DNA of 7,730 bases from an uncultured Eubacteriales bacterium (GCA_900544985.1 UQXK01000062.1:1-7730), one strand, 5' to 3'; positions 1-6,251 are shown, counted from the first letter of the stretch. A program made the numbers and translations. Notes: generated by a model not told the origin, from the letters alone.

Positions 1-84
1 CGAAGCTTTTGAGATTCCAAAGGACTTTTCACGAAAAGTCCTTTGTGTCAGGGTTCGGGGCAGATAGACCCAACTGATAATGCT
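1..84. repeat. Dispersed hairpin repeat, copy A (partial)
   Basis: This is the first of three related copies; the others are near 2773-2860 and 2999-3085. Its core is a 13-bp stem, CAAAGGACTTTTC at 18-30 pairing with 33-45 across a 2-nt gap, and it matches copy C at every stem position. It is followed by the shared GTGTCAGGGTT and GGGGCAGA stretch. In this copy the GGGGC...GCCCC mini-hairpin has decayed (GGGGCAGATAGACCC), and no terminator hairpin follows. The copy begins at the window edge, so its full extent is unknown. It lies upstream of clpC and could be the downstream tail of a gene outside the window. Confidence 0.8.
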
Positions 85-103
85 AGGCGATATTACATTA
101 TAG

Positions 104-158
104 CAAACATAAAAAATTTATGTTTGAATGAGTAAAAAGAGAACTTTGATAATATAAT
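104..158 (+). promoter_or_regulatory. Candidate clpC promoter with overlapping palindrome
   Basis: A TTGAAT box at 124-129 lies 18 nt before GATAAT at 148-153, and a perfect TATAAT sits immediately after at 153-158. A 10-bp inverted repeat, CAAACATAAA at 104-113 against TTTATGTTTG at 117-126, overlaps the left side of the -35 box. It could be an operator or simply an AT-rich hairpin. I looked for the CtsR direct repeat (GGTCAAA type) and the CIRCE inverted repeat that control clpC in other Firmicutes and found neither. The assignment rests on sequence match and position only. Confidence 0.5.
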
Positions 159-196
159 CGTTAATATATGTTTTTTTCGGAAAGGCGGTACGTTTT

Positions 197-2641
197 TTGA
201 AGAGCAGATTTACAAAGCTTGCCTCGGAGGTTTTGAATATGTCCGCAGACGAGGCAAAACTACTGGGACATTCTTATATAGGAACGGAGCACCTGCTCCT
301 TTCTCTTTTGAAAAAGAGCAGCAGCGTTGCGTGCGGAATACTTTTATCTCATGATATAACTTATGCGGGAACGCTCGATATAGCAAAAGAGATATCGGGA
401 AAGGGTGAGACAAGCGACGTTGACGCACGGGATATGACTCCGCGTCTTTGCAAAGTTATAGAGTCTTCCGCGTTGGAAGCGGCAAAATACGGTCAAGCCT
501 ATATCGGTACGGAACATCTTCTTCTGGCGCTTGTTTCAGAAAAGGAATCCGTTGCCGTAAAACTCATAATTTCGCAAGGCGCAAGCACCGGGGAGATACA
601 AAACGATATTTGCGTTTTTCTCGGAGATATAAGCGGTACGCGCGCAAAAGAAAAGGGGCGCGCCGCAGGAACTGCCGCCGTAATGCAGTTCGGCAAGGAC
701 ATGACGGAGAGCGCAAGAGCGGGAATGATAGATCCCGTGATAGGAAGAGACACCGAAACGGAGAGAGTTATACAGATACTTTCCCGCCGCACGAAAAACA
801 ATCCGTGTCTTATAGGTGAGCCGGGTGTCGGAAAGACCGCCGTTGTAGAGGGACTGGCAATTAAGATAGCAAGGTCAGAGGTGCCAGAAACGCTTATAGA
901 CAAGAGTGTTATAATGCTTGATATAGGGGCTATGATAGCCGGAGCAAAATATCGCGGAGAATTCGAAGACAGAATGAAAAAAGTGATGAACGAAGTCTCC
1001 GGGAATAAAAATATAATCCTTTTTATAGATGAGATACACACGATAATAGGCGCAGGCGCAGCAGAGGGCGCGGTAGACGCGGCGAATATATTGAAACCCG
1101 CGCTTGCAAGGGGAGAAATTCAGATAATAGGCGCAACTACAATAGAGGAGTACAGGCGCCATATGGAAAAAGATCCCGCGCTCGAAAGGCGTTTTCAGCC
1201 TGTTTTTATCGACGAACCGAACAGGGAAGAAACGATAAAAATAATAAAAGGAATAAGCGAAAAATACGAACTCCACCACAAAATAAAAATACCCGATGAA
1301 GCGATAAATGCCGCGGTAGACCTTTCTTCCAGATATATAACTGACAGATTTTTGCCGGACAAAGCGATAGACCTTATAGACGAGGCGGCATCGAGAAAGC
1401 GGATTTTGAACTTCACCCCTCCGAAAACGTTGAGAGAGCTTTCCGAAAATCTGAAAGATATAAACGATAAAAAAGAAGAGGCGATACGTGTGAGAAAATT
1501 TTCTCTTGCGGCTTCTTACAGAGAAAAGGCGTCGAAGATCTGCGAGGAATACGAAGCCGAAAAATTAAAATGGCAGAACAGAAAGGACGATACTTCGTAT
1601 GTTCTCACGACAGACGATATAGCGGAGGTCGTCACGATGTGGACGAAAATTCCCGTGTCGAAGCTCGAAGAGGACGAGAAGAACAAGCTTTTAAGCCTTG
1701 ATAAAAAATTAAAAGAAAAGATAATCGGACAGGACAGCGCGATAGACTCCGTTTGTCGCGCCGTAAGAAGAGGCAGGCTCGGTCTTTCCGATCCGTCAAG
1801 ACCGACGGGCTCATTTATATTCTTGGGTCCTACCGGAGTCGGAAAAACGGAGCTTGCAAGAGAGCTCGCTTTTGAACTTTTCGGGTCGAGAGACGCACTT
1901 ATCCGCCTTGATATGAGCGAATATATGGAAAAGGGAAGCGTTTCCAAAATGATAGGTTCTCCTCCCGGTTATGTAGGCTACGAGGACGGAGGCGGACTTA
2001 CCGAAAAAATACGCAGAACGCCGTATTCTGTCGTGCTTTTCGACGAGATAGAAAAAGCTCACCCCGATATATTCAATCTGTTTTTGCAGATACTCGACGA
2101 CGGAATTTTAACGGATGCGAGAGGAACGCGCGCGGTTTTCAAAAATGCCGTTATAATAATGACATCGAATATCGGAGCGGAATTTCTCGAACATACAAAG
2201 TTCACGGGTTTCAATGCAGATTTTGAAAAAGAAAGTGAAAAGAATATCGACAGAAATGCGGTTATGAATGCTTTGAAATCCCATTTCCGCCCCGAATTTC
2301 TCGGAAGAATAGACGAAATTGCGATATTTGAACATCTGAATGCGGAAAGCATAAGAAAAATAACGGATAAGATGCTTTTTGAGACCGCTTCCAGAATGGA
2401 AAAGCTCGGCGTTGATATATCATTTGATGACAGCGTGAGGGAGCTTATAGCGCAAAAAGGCTTTGACAAAAAATCAGGTGCAAGAGAGGCGCGCCGCGTG
2501 ACGGAAAAGCTCGTAGAAGACACATTTGCGGAGAATTTTATATGCGGAAAAATTTCCGCAGGTGATAAGATAATTTGCCGCGCCGAAAACGGGAATGTCG
2601 TTTACGAAAAAAAGAGCCTTGTTCCCATGGTAAAGGTTTGA
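197..2641 (+). CDS. clpC: ClpC-type AAA+ protease ATPase
   Basis: This is a Hsp100/Clp unfoldase. The family feeds unfolded substrates to the ClpP peptidase in the cytoplasm during general and stress proteolysis. The 814-aa protein is full length (B. subtilis ClpC is about 810). Two Clp_N repeats fill residues 1-145, each with YIGTEHLLL. D1 has Walker A GEPGVGKT (207-214) and Walker B Asp-Glu at 278-279. A UVR-type coiled segment lies at about 425-460, which marks ClpC rather than ClpB. D2 has Walker A GPTGVGKT (544-551), the GYVG pore loop, Walker B Asp-Glu at 616-617, and a C-terminal GAREARR sensor. The start is TTG, preceded by GGAAAGGCGG (179-188). The first in-frame ATG is codon 15 and would cut into the FTKLASEVL helix, so TTG is preferred. 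The expected ClpP-binding tripeptide position reads TGF (670-672) instead of the usual hydrophobic-Gly-Phe. No ctsR-mcsA-mcsB genes lie beside it. Confidence 0.96.
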   Translation: MKSRFTKLASEVLNMSADEAKLLGHSYIGTEHLLLSLLKKSSSVACGILLSHDITYAGTLDIAKEISGKGETSDVDARDMTPRLCKVIESSALEAAKYGQAYIGTEHLLLALVSEKESVAVKLIISQGASTGEIQNDICVFLGDISGTRAKEKGRAAGTAAVMQFGKDMTESARAGMIDPVIGRDTETERVIQILSRRTKNNPCLIGEPGVGKTAVVEGLAIKIARSEVPETLIDKSVIMLDIGAMIAGAKYRGEFEDRMKKVMNEVSGNKNIILFIDEIHTIIGAGAAEGAVDAANILKPALARGEIQIIGATTIEEYRRHMEKDPALERRFQPVFIDEPNREETIKIIKGISEKYELHHKIKIPDEAINAAVDLSSRYITDRFLPDKAIDLIDEAASRKRILNFTPPKTLRELSENLKDINDKKEEAIRVRKFSLAASYREKASKICEEYEAEKLKWQNRKDDTSYVLTTDDIAEVVTMWTKIPVSKLEEDEKNKLLSLDKKLKEKIIGQDSAIDSVCRAVRRGRLGLSDPSRPTGSFIFLGPTGVGKTELARELAFELFGSRDALIRLDMSEYMEKGSVSKMIGSPPGYVGYEDGGGLTEKIRRTPYSVVLFDEIEKAHPDIFNLFLQILDDGILTDARGTRAVFKNAVIIMTSNIGAEFLEHTKFTGFNADFEKESEKNIDRNAVMNALKSHFRPEFLGRIDEIAIFEHLNAESIRKITDKMLFETASRMEKLGVDISFDDSVRELIAQKGFDKKSGAREARRVTEKLVEDTFAENFICGKISAGDKIICRAENGNVVYEKKSLVPMVKV

Positions 2642-2680
2642 GCGGAAGAAAAACAAAAACTTCTTGAAATCGGCACCGTA

Positions 2681-2698
2681 CTTTTCTTATAAGAAAAG
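2681..2698. repeat. Perfect 18-bp palindrome after clpC
   Basis: CTTTTCTTA at 2681-2689 is followed directly by its reverse complement at 2690-2698. It lies 40 nt past the clpC stop and opens the hairpin-rich intergenic region. It has no T-tract, so it is not a classical terminator by itself. Confidence 0.6.
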
Positions 2699-2710
2699 CA
2701 GGCAAAAGAA

Positions 2711-2890
2711 CACACCTTTCTTTCGTAGAAAGGTGTGCCAAAGAACTCTGCACCGACTAAACCACTTTATTTTTGTGAAGCTTTTAAAGTTCCAAGAAAC
2801 TTTTCTCGAAAAGTTTCTTGTGTCAGGGTTTGGGGCAGACGCCCCAACATTCAATGATTACGCAAAAAACGCGGCAATGCCGCGTTTTTT
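2711..2890. repeat. Four-hairpin repeat unit, copy B
   Basis: The unit contains four successive inverted repeats. The first is an 11-bp stem, CACACCTTTCT (2711-2721) with 2727-2737. Next comes the conserved ACTTTATTTTTG...GAAGCTTTT lead-in (from about 2764) and a 13-bp stem, CAAGAAACTTTTC (2793-2805) with 2808-2820. The third is a 7-bp stem, TTGGGGC (2830-2836) with GCCCCAA (2841-2847). After the shared CATTCAATG comes a terminator stem (2864-2890). Compared with copies A and C, the second stem differs at three positions on each arm, and every change is matched on the opposite arm. No protein is expected here. Confidence 0.75.
2864..2890. terminator. Intrinsic terminator downstream of clpC
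   Basis: AAAAAACGCGGC (2864-2875) pairs perfectly with GCCGCGTTTTTT (2879-2890) around a 3-nt loop. A GC-rich stem with A6 before it and T6 after it should work in both directions. It is the first strong terminator after clpC and probably ends that transcript. Confidence 0.85.
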
Positions 2891-2905
2891 AATTTGTCAG
2901 AAATG

Positions 2906-2922
2906 TTGGAACTGCGTTCCAA
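2906..2922. repeat. Short inverted repeat between repeat units
   Basis: TTGGAAC (2906-2912) pairs with GTTCCAA (2916-2922) around a 3-nt loop. It sits between copy B's terminator and the first hairpin of copy C. It has no T-tract, and its function is unknown. Confidence 0.5.
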
Positions 2923-2932
2923 ACCTTGCTTC

Positions 2933-3119
2933 AAGGAGCTTTTGAAAAAGCTCCTTAAAAATCCGCAAAACTTTCCCACCGTCTACGCTACTTTATTTTG
3001 ACGAAAGCTTTTGAGATTCCAAAGGACTTTTCACGAAAAGTCCTTTGGTCGGGGTTTGGGGGCGGATAGCCCCGACATTCAATGCATACAGAAAAAAGCA
3101 CGGCAACGCCGTGCTTTTT
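2933..3119. repeat. Four-hairpin repeat unit, copy C
   Basis: This is a tandem relative of copy B, about 222 bp further on, with the same order of elements. The first hairpin is AAGGAGCTTTT (2933-2943) with 2946-2956. The shared lead-in follows, including CACCGTCTA and ACTTTATTTTG (from about 2990). The second hairpin is a 14-bp stem, CCAAAGGACTTTTC (3019-3032) with 3035-3048. A GGGGC/GCCCC mini-hairpin lies at 3059-3073, then GACATTCAATG, then a terminator stem. The first and last hairpins differ in sequence from copy B but keep their position and shape. Confidence 0.75.
3093..3119. terminator. Bidirectional terminator next to the XRE regulator
   Basis: AAAAAGCACGGC (3093-3104) pairs with GCCGTGCTTTTT (3108-3119) around AAC. 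Read on the minus strand, the stem is followed by six T (complement of 3092-3097). It therefore terminates the DUF2975-XRE operon, whose last stop codon is 22 nt away, and can also stop any leftover clpC transcript. Confidence 0.85.
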
Positions 3120-3140
3120 ATTATCATTTGAAAATATATT

Positions 3141-3347
3141 TTACTTATCTTCTGTATATTGTAAAATATCGGCGGGTTGGCATTGCAGTTCTCTGCATAT
3201 CGCATTTAATGTAGAAAAACGTATTGCTGATATTTTGCCCGTCTTTATATTTGAAAGATTTGCCTCGGTAAGTTCTATTTTTGAAGCTAAATCTTTTAAT
3301 TTTACGCCTTTTTCTTTCATGACTTTATCTAAGTTTAAAATGATCAT
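3141..3347 (-). CDS. Small XRE/Cro-type regulator (YozG-like)
   Basis: This 68-aa protein consists almost only of a Cro/CI helix-turn-helix domain. Helix 1 is NLDKVMKEKGVKLKDLASKI, followed by ELTEANLSNIKTGK as turn and recognition helix, then the C-terminal helices RFSTLNAICRELQCQPADIL. Small stand-alone HTH proteins of this type are typically encoded beside DUF2975 membrane proteins in Firmicutes, and that is the case here. Its ATG overlaps the stop of the upstream gene as ATGA, so the two are translationally coupled. It probably controls its own operon through the palindromic site near 3890-3906 (inference). What signal, if any, the membrane partner passes on is not known. Confidence 0.88.
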   Translation of the reverse strand: MIILNLDKVMKEKGVKLKDLASKIELTEANLSNIKTGKISAIRFSTLNAICRELQCQPADILQYTEDK

Positions 3348-3835
3348 AGTGTCTCATCGTCCTTTTGCTGCAATTCATTTCCGTAATTAAATATCATTGC
3401 GAACAATAAAAGAACGATTCCGGAGCAGATGCCTACGGGCTCTATGCGATATACGAAAATGCTTTCGGGTGTGAGCGCGTTAGATATGATAGACCCTATC
3501 AACGCGGGAATTAACGAAACGAGAATTATAAATACGGATGTTTTCTTTAAATAATGTGTAACTCTGCCGCAAAAAGGAGTTTGATTTTTTTCTGTTTCTC
3601 TGAATGCACTTTCAACATTCCACAAAAGACCTATAAGGAAAAAGGCATACAGTGCAAGAACTCCGAAAATAATTGCACATTCGGTTTTTGAAATCGATTT
3701 TATTGCATTTGTGCTCGGAAGAATTATTGCGAGAGCGATAAATACGGTGCAGGCGATACAGTTTAAAATATAAAATGCCTTTGATATGTTTTTGCAGATC
3801 TTTGCGGTTTTGATGATTTTTGTTTTTTGGTTCAT
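3344..3835 (-). CDS. DUF2975 family membrane protein
   Basis: This 163-aa integral membrane protein has four hydrophobic segments, at about residues 20-40, 52-73, 99-120 and 132-150. Its C-terminus, FNYGNELQQKDDETL, matches the conserved end of DUF2975 proteins. The chosen start is the ATG at 3835, preceded by a strong GGAGGTGG ribosome binding site. A longer frame begins at 3883, but that would place the -35 and -10 boxes inside the coding region. It is the first gene of an operon and overlaps the XRE regulator by 4 nt. The family's molecular function is not established; pairing with a small HTH protein suggests a sensing or regulator-modulating role (inference). Confidence 0.87.
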   Translation of the reverse strand: MNQKTKIIKTAKICKNISKAFYILNCIACTVFIALAIILPSTNAIKSISKTECAIIFGVLALYAFFLIGLLWNVESAFRETEKNQTPFCGRVTHYLKKTSVFIILVSLIPALIGSIISNALTPESIFVYRIEPVGICSGIVLLLFAMIFNYGNELQQKDDETL

Positions 3836-3854
3836 GATTTCCACCTCCGAAAGT

Positions 3855-3883
3855 ATGATAACACAAAAATTATCGTTTGTCAA
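3855..3883 (-). promoter_or_regulatory. Sigma-A-type promoter of the DUF2975-XRE operon
   Basis: On the minus strand a consensus TTGACA (3883-3878) is separated by exactly 17 nt from TATCAT (3860-3855). The start codon lies about 20 nt beyond the -10 box, leaving a short leader that contains the GGAGG site. Confidence 0.82.
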
Positions 3884-3889
3884 TAATTT

Positions 3890-3906
3890 TTATCGATAAT
3901 CGATAA
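3890..3906. promoter_or_regulatory. Candidate operator palindrome upstream of the -35 box
   Basis: TTATCGATAATCGATAA is symmetrical except for its central base and lies 7 bp upstream of the -35 box. A second, looser copy of the same half-site (ATTATCG...CAATAAT, about 3869-3887) covers the -35 region itself. Such an arrangement fits autoregulation by the XRE protein, but binding is inferred from position and symmetry only. Confidence 0.5.
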
Positions 3907-3931
3907 TTTTATGAGGCGATTTCTTTTGTAA

Positions 3932-4180
3932 GAAGACACGCTCAAAGACCTGTTTCGCAAGTTAAAGATAAAGACGGGAATATCCCGTCTCCATGCTCAT
4001 CTGTTGCGGCACACTTTCGCCACGATGTATTTAAACAACGGCGGAAATATATACACGCTCCAAACCATATTGGGGCACACATCTCTTGAAATGGTGAAGA
4101 AGTATCTCCATATCGCGCCGTATGTTGTGGTAAATGATTTTCATAAATATTCGCCGATAGATAAAAAAAGCCCGAGGTAA
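3932..4180 (+). pseudogene. Tyrosine recombinase, C-terminal fragment
   Basis: An open frame of 82 codons without a start codon encodes the end of a phage-type integrase. In order it reads LKDLFRKLKIKTGI, HAHLLRHTFAT, LQTILGHTSLEMVKKYLHI and a short tail ending at TAA (4178-4180). It keeps the catalytic HxxR (His at 3998, Arg at 4007), the LGH histidine and the nucleophilic tyrosine (codon 4103-4105). The N-terminal DNA-binding domain and the first catalytic arginine are gone. Upstream the frame hits TAA at 3929-3931 and then the neighbouring operon's control region, so the gene was cut off at about 3905-3931. It should be inactive. The later serine-recombinase element sits against its 3' end. 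Confidence 0.86.
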
Positions 4181-5659
4181 AAACCTCGGGTTTGGTGCTC
4201 CATTTAGTCCAAAATCCGAACACATAAATGTTTTCGTATTCTTAGAAGTGAGATTGTAAATTAAGGTGATTTTATACCACCCATCAGGCTCATCCCATAC
4301 CGTTACAGAATTCACCAACATATCTATGACCTGACGGCGAAAATCGGGGTCGTTGATGTCTCCCTTGCTGAATTTATGGAACCACCAAACGACATGATCT
4401 TTTTCAAGAACAACAATATCTTTCAATTCCTCAGTAAGTTGTTTTTCGAGGTTTTTCTTTTGCCTTTCCAACTCTTGCAGTCTGTCAAGCAAAGATTTTG
4501 AATCTGCTCCTTTTTCAACAAGTTTTAAGAGATTGGATATACTTCTCTCAATTTCATGTATTTCGTTTTCCAAAGCGGGAACGACACTATTTTGAGATGC
4601 TTCTAATTCGGATTGGTTAGCTGCAATTTCTGCCAATTCATCTATTTTTTCATCGGTGAGCAAAGCGAGAGCATCTTCTACAACCACATGCTCGATCCAT
4701 TCTTTACGCAAATTCCTTTTATCACAGGAATGAAAACGCTTTCGCCCGGCACAGGTGTAATAGTTATAGGTTGTTCCGCCCTTACTTGTACCGCATTCGC
4801 CGGTCATAACATTACCACAATGCCCGCAGAACAGTTTTTGCGCAAGCAGATAGTCTACTTTTGCCTTACCTCTTGCAGGAGCCTGAGCGTTGGTTTTAAG
4901 ACGTTTTTGCACTAATTCGAAAATATCCTTATCTATGATAGCCGGAACGCCGCCCTCAATTCTTATATCTTTGTATTTGTATATGCCTATATAACGCTCG
5001 TTCTGGAACATACTTCGGAACGAGTTTTTATTAAATTTTGAACCTTTGGTAGTTCTGAAACCGCGATTGTTGAAACTTTCGCATAGCTCGGCAACGGTAT
5101 CACCGTTGGCATATCTTTCAAAGGCTTCTATCACGATAGGTGAAGTTACGGGATCAATAACAAATTTTTTGTTTTCGATCTTATAGCCAAGAGGAACGTG
5201 CCCTCCGCAGGAGTTACATTTCAGAGCCGTTTCATTCATTCCTCTCGTTACTTTTTGTGCGAGTTCTTTGGAGTAAAATTCAGCCATTCCTTCAAGAACC
5301 GACTCCAAGATAATCCCCTCGGGACTGTCTGTTATATTTTCGGTTGCTGATATAACTCTAACTCCATTTTTCTTCAATTTGTTCTTATAAATCGCGGAGT
5401 CATAACGATCTCTCGCGAATCTGTCGAGCTTATAAACTATAACAGCCTCAAACTGGCGTTTTTCGCTGTCCTTAATCATGCGCTGGAAATCTTCGCGCTT
5501 CTCCGTATGTTTGGAAGCAGATAAAGCTCTGTCTATATACATACTTACGATATTCATATCATTGCGCTCGCAATAGGTTTTACATATACGCTGCTGACCC
5601 TCGATGGACTGCTCATTCTGCTTATCACTACTATATCTCAAATACAATACTACGTCCAT
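4031..5659 (-). CDS. Large serine recombinase (phage integrase type)
   Basis: Large serine recombinases integrate and excise phages through a Ser-DNA covalent intermediate. The resolvase domain comes first (residues 1-140): R8 and nucleophile S10 lie in YLRYSSDKQ, and YKLDRFAR (76-83) holds D79, R80 and R83. A recombinase domain follows (about 155-265). Next are a zinc ribbon with Cys 278, 281, 303 and 312 and a coiled coil (about 345-425). The ATG follows AGGAG 7 nt upstream, and the upstream gene's TAG stop lies inside that site. The family part appears to end near CSDFGLNGAPN (480-490). The last 49 codons are antisense to the tyrosine recombinase remnant and cross a terminator, so the true or original C-terminus is probably shorter. 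It is the last gene of the XRE-ImmA-recombinase operon. Confidence 0.93.
   Translation of the reverse strand: MDVVLYLRYSSDKQNEQSIEGQQRICKTYCERNDMNIVSMYIDRALSASKHTEKREDFQRMIKDSEKRQFEAVIVYKLDRFARDRYDSAIYKNKLKKNGVRVISATENITDSPEGIILESVLEGMAEFYSKELAQKVTRGMNETALKCNSCGGHVPLGYKIENKKFVIDPVTSPIVIEAFERYANGDTVAELCESFNNRGFRTTKGSKFNKNSFRSMFQNERYIGIYKYKDIRIEGGVPAIIDKDIFELVQKRLKTNAQAPARGKAKVDYLLAQKLFCGHCGNVMTGECGTSKGGTTYNYYTCAGRKRFHSCDKRNLRKEWIEHVVVEDALALLTDEKIDELAEIAANQSELEASQNSVVPALENEIHEIERSISNLLKLVEKGADSKSLLDRLQELERQKKNLEKQLTEELKDIVVLEKDHVVWWFHKFSKGDINDPDFRRQVIDMLVNSVTVWDEPDGWYKITLIYNLTSKNTKTFMCSDFGLNGAPNPRFLPRAFFIYRRIFMKIIYHNIRRDMEILLHHFKRCVPQYGLERVYISAVV
4163..4190 (-). terminator. Minus-strand intrinsic terminator inside the recombinase frame
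   Basis: Read on the minus strand, CCCGAGGT (4190-4183) pairs with ACCTCGGG (4178-4171) and is followed by C and seven T (4169-4163). It lies about 130 nt before the stop codon of the serine recombinase frame. In the plus direction it overlaps the tyrosine recombinase stop codon but has only a short T-run after the stem, so it works mainly leftward. Confidence 0.85.
4180..4215. other. Probable element/target junction (attachment site region)
   Basis: This stretch lies between the end of the tyrosine recombinase fragment and the point where the serine recombinase stops looking like its family (residues 483-490, codons 4213-4190). Serine integrase genes usually lie next to attP, so the recombined half-site should be here. 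The crossover core cannot be fixed because no clear matching core is visible near the other expected end (about 7220-7420). Confidence 0.35.
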
Positions 5660-5668
5660 TTGATTCTC

Positions 5669-5884
5669 CTATTTATCAGCTTCCCGTTCGCAATTTTTTA
5701 CGGGAGTATCTAAATAAAAATGTTGTTTTTTTATGTGACGACATTCATGTTTGTATGCATTCATCTGTTCTTCATGAGACAGATGAGAATTGACATATAC
5801 ATTAAAATCTCCATTTTCATCAACAACGGTTACAGCATTGACTCTTAGAGGAAGCTCAACAATTCTGCAAACAATATCATCCAT
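5669..5884 (-). CDS. Short ImmA/IrrE-like metallopeptidase
   Basis: This 71-aa protein carries HECRH (46-50), the HEXXH zinc motif, in AYKHECRHIKKQHF. An EREAD segment (residues 66-70), which could supply the third ligand as in ImmA/IrrE (DUF955) proteins, lies right at its C-terminus. ImmA-type proteases cleave a partner XRE repressor to induce phage or ICE genes, and here the gene directly follows such a repressor. The reading frames overlap by 8 nt (5877-5884), so they are coupled. It is shorter than typical ImmA proteins and lacks the C-terminal part beyond the EREAD helix. It may be a minimal family member or a truncated one. The stop is TAG within the recombinase ribosome binding site. 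Confidence 0.78.
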   Translation of the reverse strand: MDDIVCRIVELPLRVNAVTVVDENGDFNVYVNSHLSHEEQMNAYKHECRHIKKQHFYLDTPVKNCEREADK

Positions 5885-6242
5885 TCTTACCCTTTCTCAA
5901 TGCTTCGATTATAGCAACCGCCTGTTCGACATCTTGCTTGGTTGCTCCCTTAGCAAGAGAAAAGAGCATTTTCATCTCGGGACGATTTTTTAATTCTTCC
6001 AAATATTCTTCCAACTCATCGTCGTCTCCGACGGTGGGTTTATTTTTATCATTAGATTTCCCAGAAAGATAGTCCGCCGATACATTTAAATAATCTGCAA
6101 GTTTGAGAATAGTTGTATCAGTTGGTATAGAGCCGTTTTTCCATTTGGTCACGCTTCCGCCTGAAATTTTCAAAGCCTTAACTACGGCAGTCGGTGTAGT
6201 GCCTTGCTCTTTGCATATCTCAATGAATCTGTTCCAGAACAT
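5877..6242 (-). CDS. XRE family phage repressor (CI-like)
   Basis: This 121-aa protein has an N-terminal helix-turn-helix at residues 1-60, seen in FIEICKEQGTTPTAVVKAL and KISGGSVTKWKNG. DYLNVSADYLSGK follows, which is the usual end of a CI/Cro-type domain. The C-terminal half is acidic and helical (DDDELEEYLEELKNRPEM), with no LexA-like Ser-Lys peptidase. The ATG at 6242 is preferred over the longer frame from 6299 because GGAGG sits 8 nt upstream and the protein then starts at the HTH. Lack of a self-cleavage domain fits inactivation by the neighbouring ImmA-like protease (inference). Its likely targets are the half-site repeats in 6252-6376, one pair of which lies within the opposing promoter. 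Confidence 0.88.
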   Translation of the reverse strand: MFWNRFIEICKEQGTTPTAVVKALKISGGSVTKWKNGSIPTDTTILKLADYLNVSADYLSGKSNDKNKPTVGDDDELEEYLEELKNRPEMKMLFSLAKGATKQDVEQAVAIIEALRKGKNG

Positions 6243-6251
6243 CAGAGCCTC

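Noticed and set aside
60..196. CtsR or CIRCE operator upstream of clpC
   Set aside because: No GGTCAAA direct repeat and no TTAGCACTC/GAGTGCTAA pair is present; the only symmetry is an AT-rich palindrome.
499..2523. Several long minus-strand frames opposite clpC
   Set aside because: They are antisense shadows of a well-supported gene, without ribosome binding sites or recognisable domains.
2664..2945. 93-codon plus-strand open frame after clpC
   Set aside because: It runs across several hairpins and the clpC terminator and has no family resemblance. Its similarity to the frame at 3011-3214 is explained by both being translations of the same repeat.
3011..3214. 67-codon plus-strand open frame
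   Set aside because: It is made of repeat copy C and its terminator, and its end is antisense to the XRE gene.
3942..4223. 93-codon minus-strand frame near the recombinase junction
   Set aside because: It is out of frame with the serine recombinase and antisense to the tyrosine recombinase fragment, with no initiation signal.
4163..4260. tRNA gene as integration target
   Set aside because: No cloverleaf-like pairing is visible. The symmetry here is an intrinsic terminator, and serine integrases do not usually need tRNA targets.
4613..4915. 100-codon plus-strand frame
   Set aside because: It is antisense to the zinc ribbon and coiled coil of the serine recombinase and has no motif of its own.
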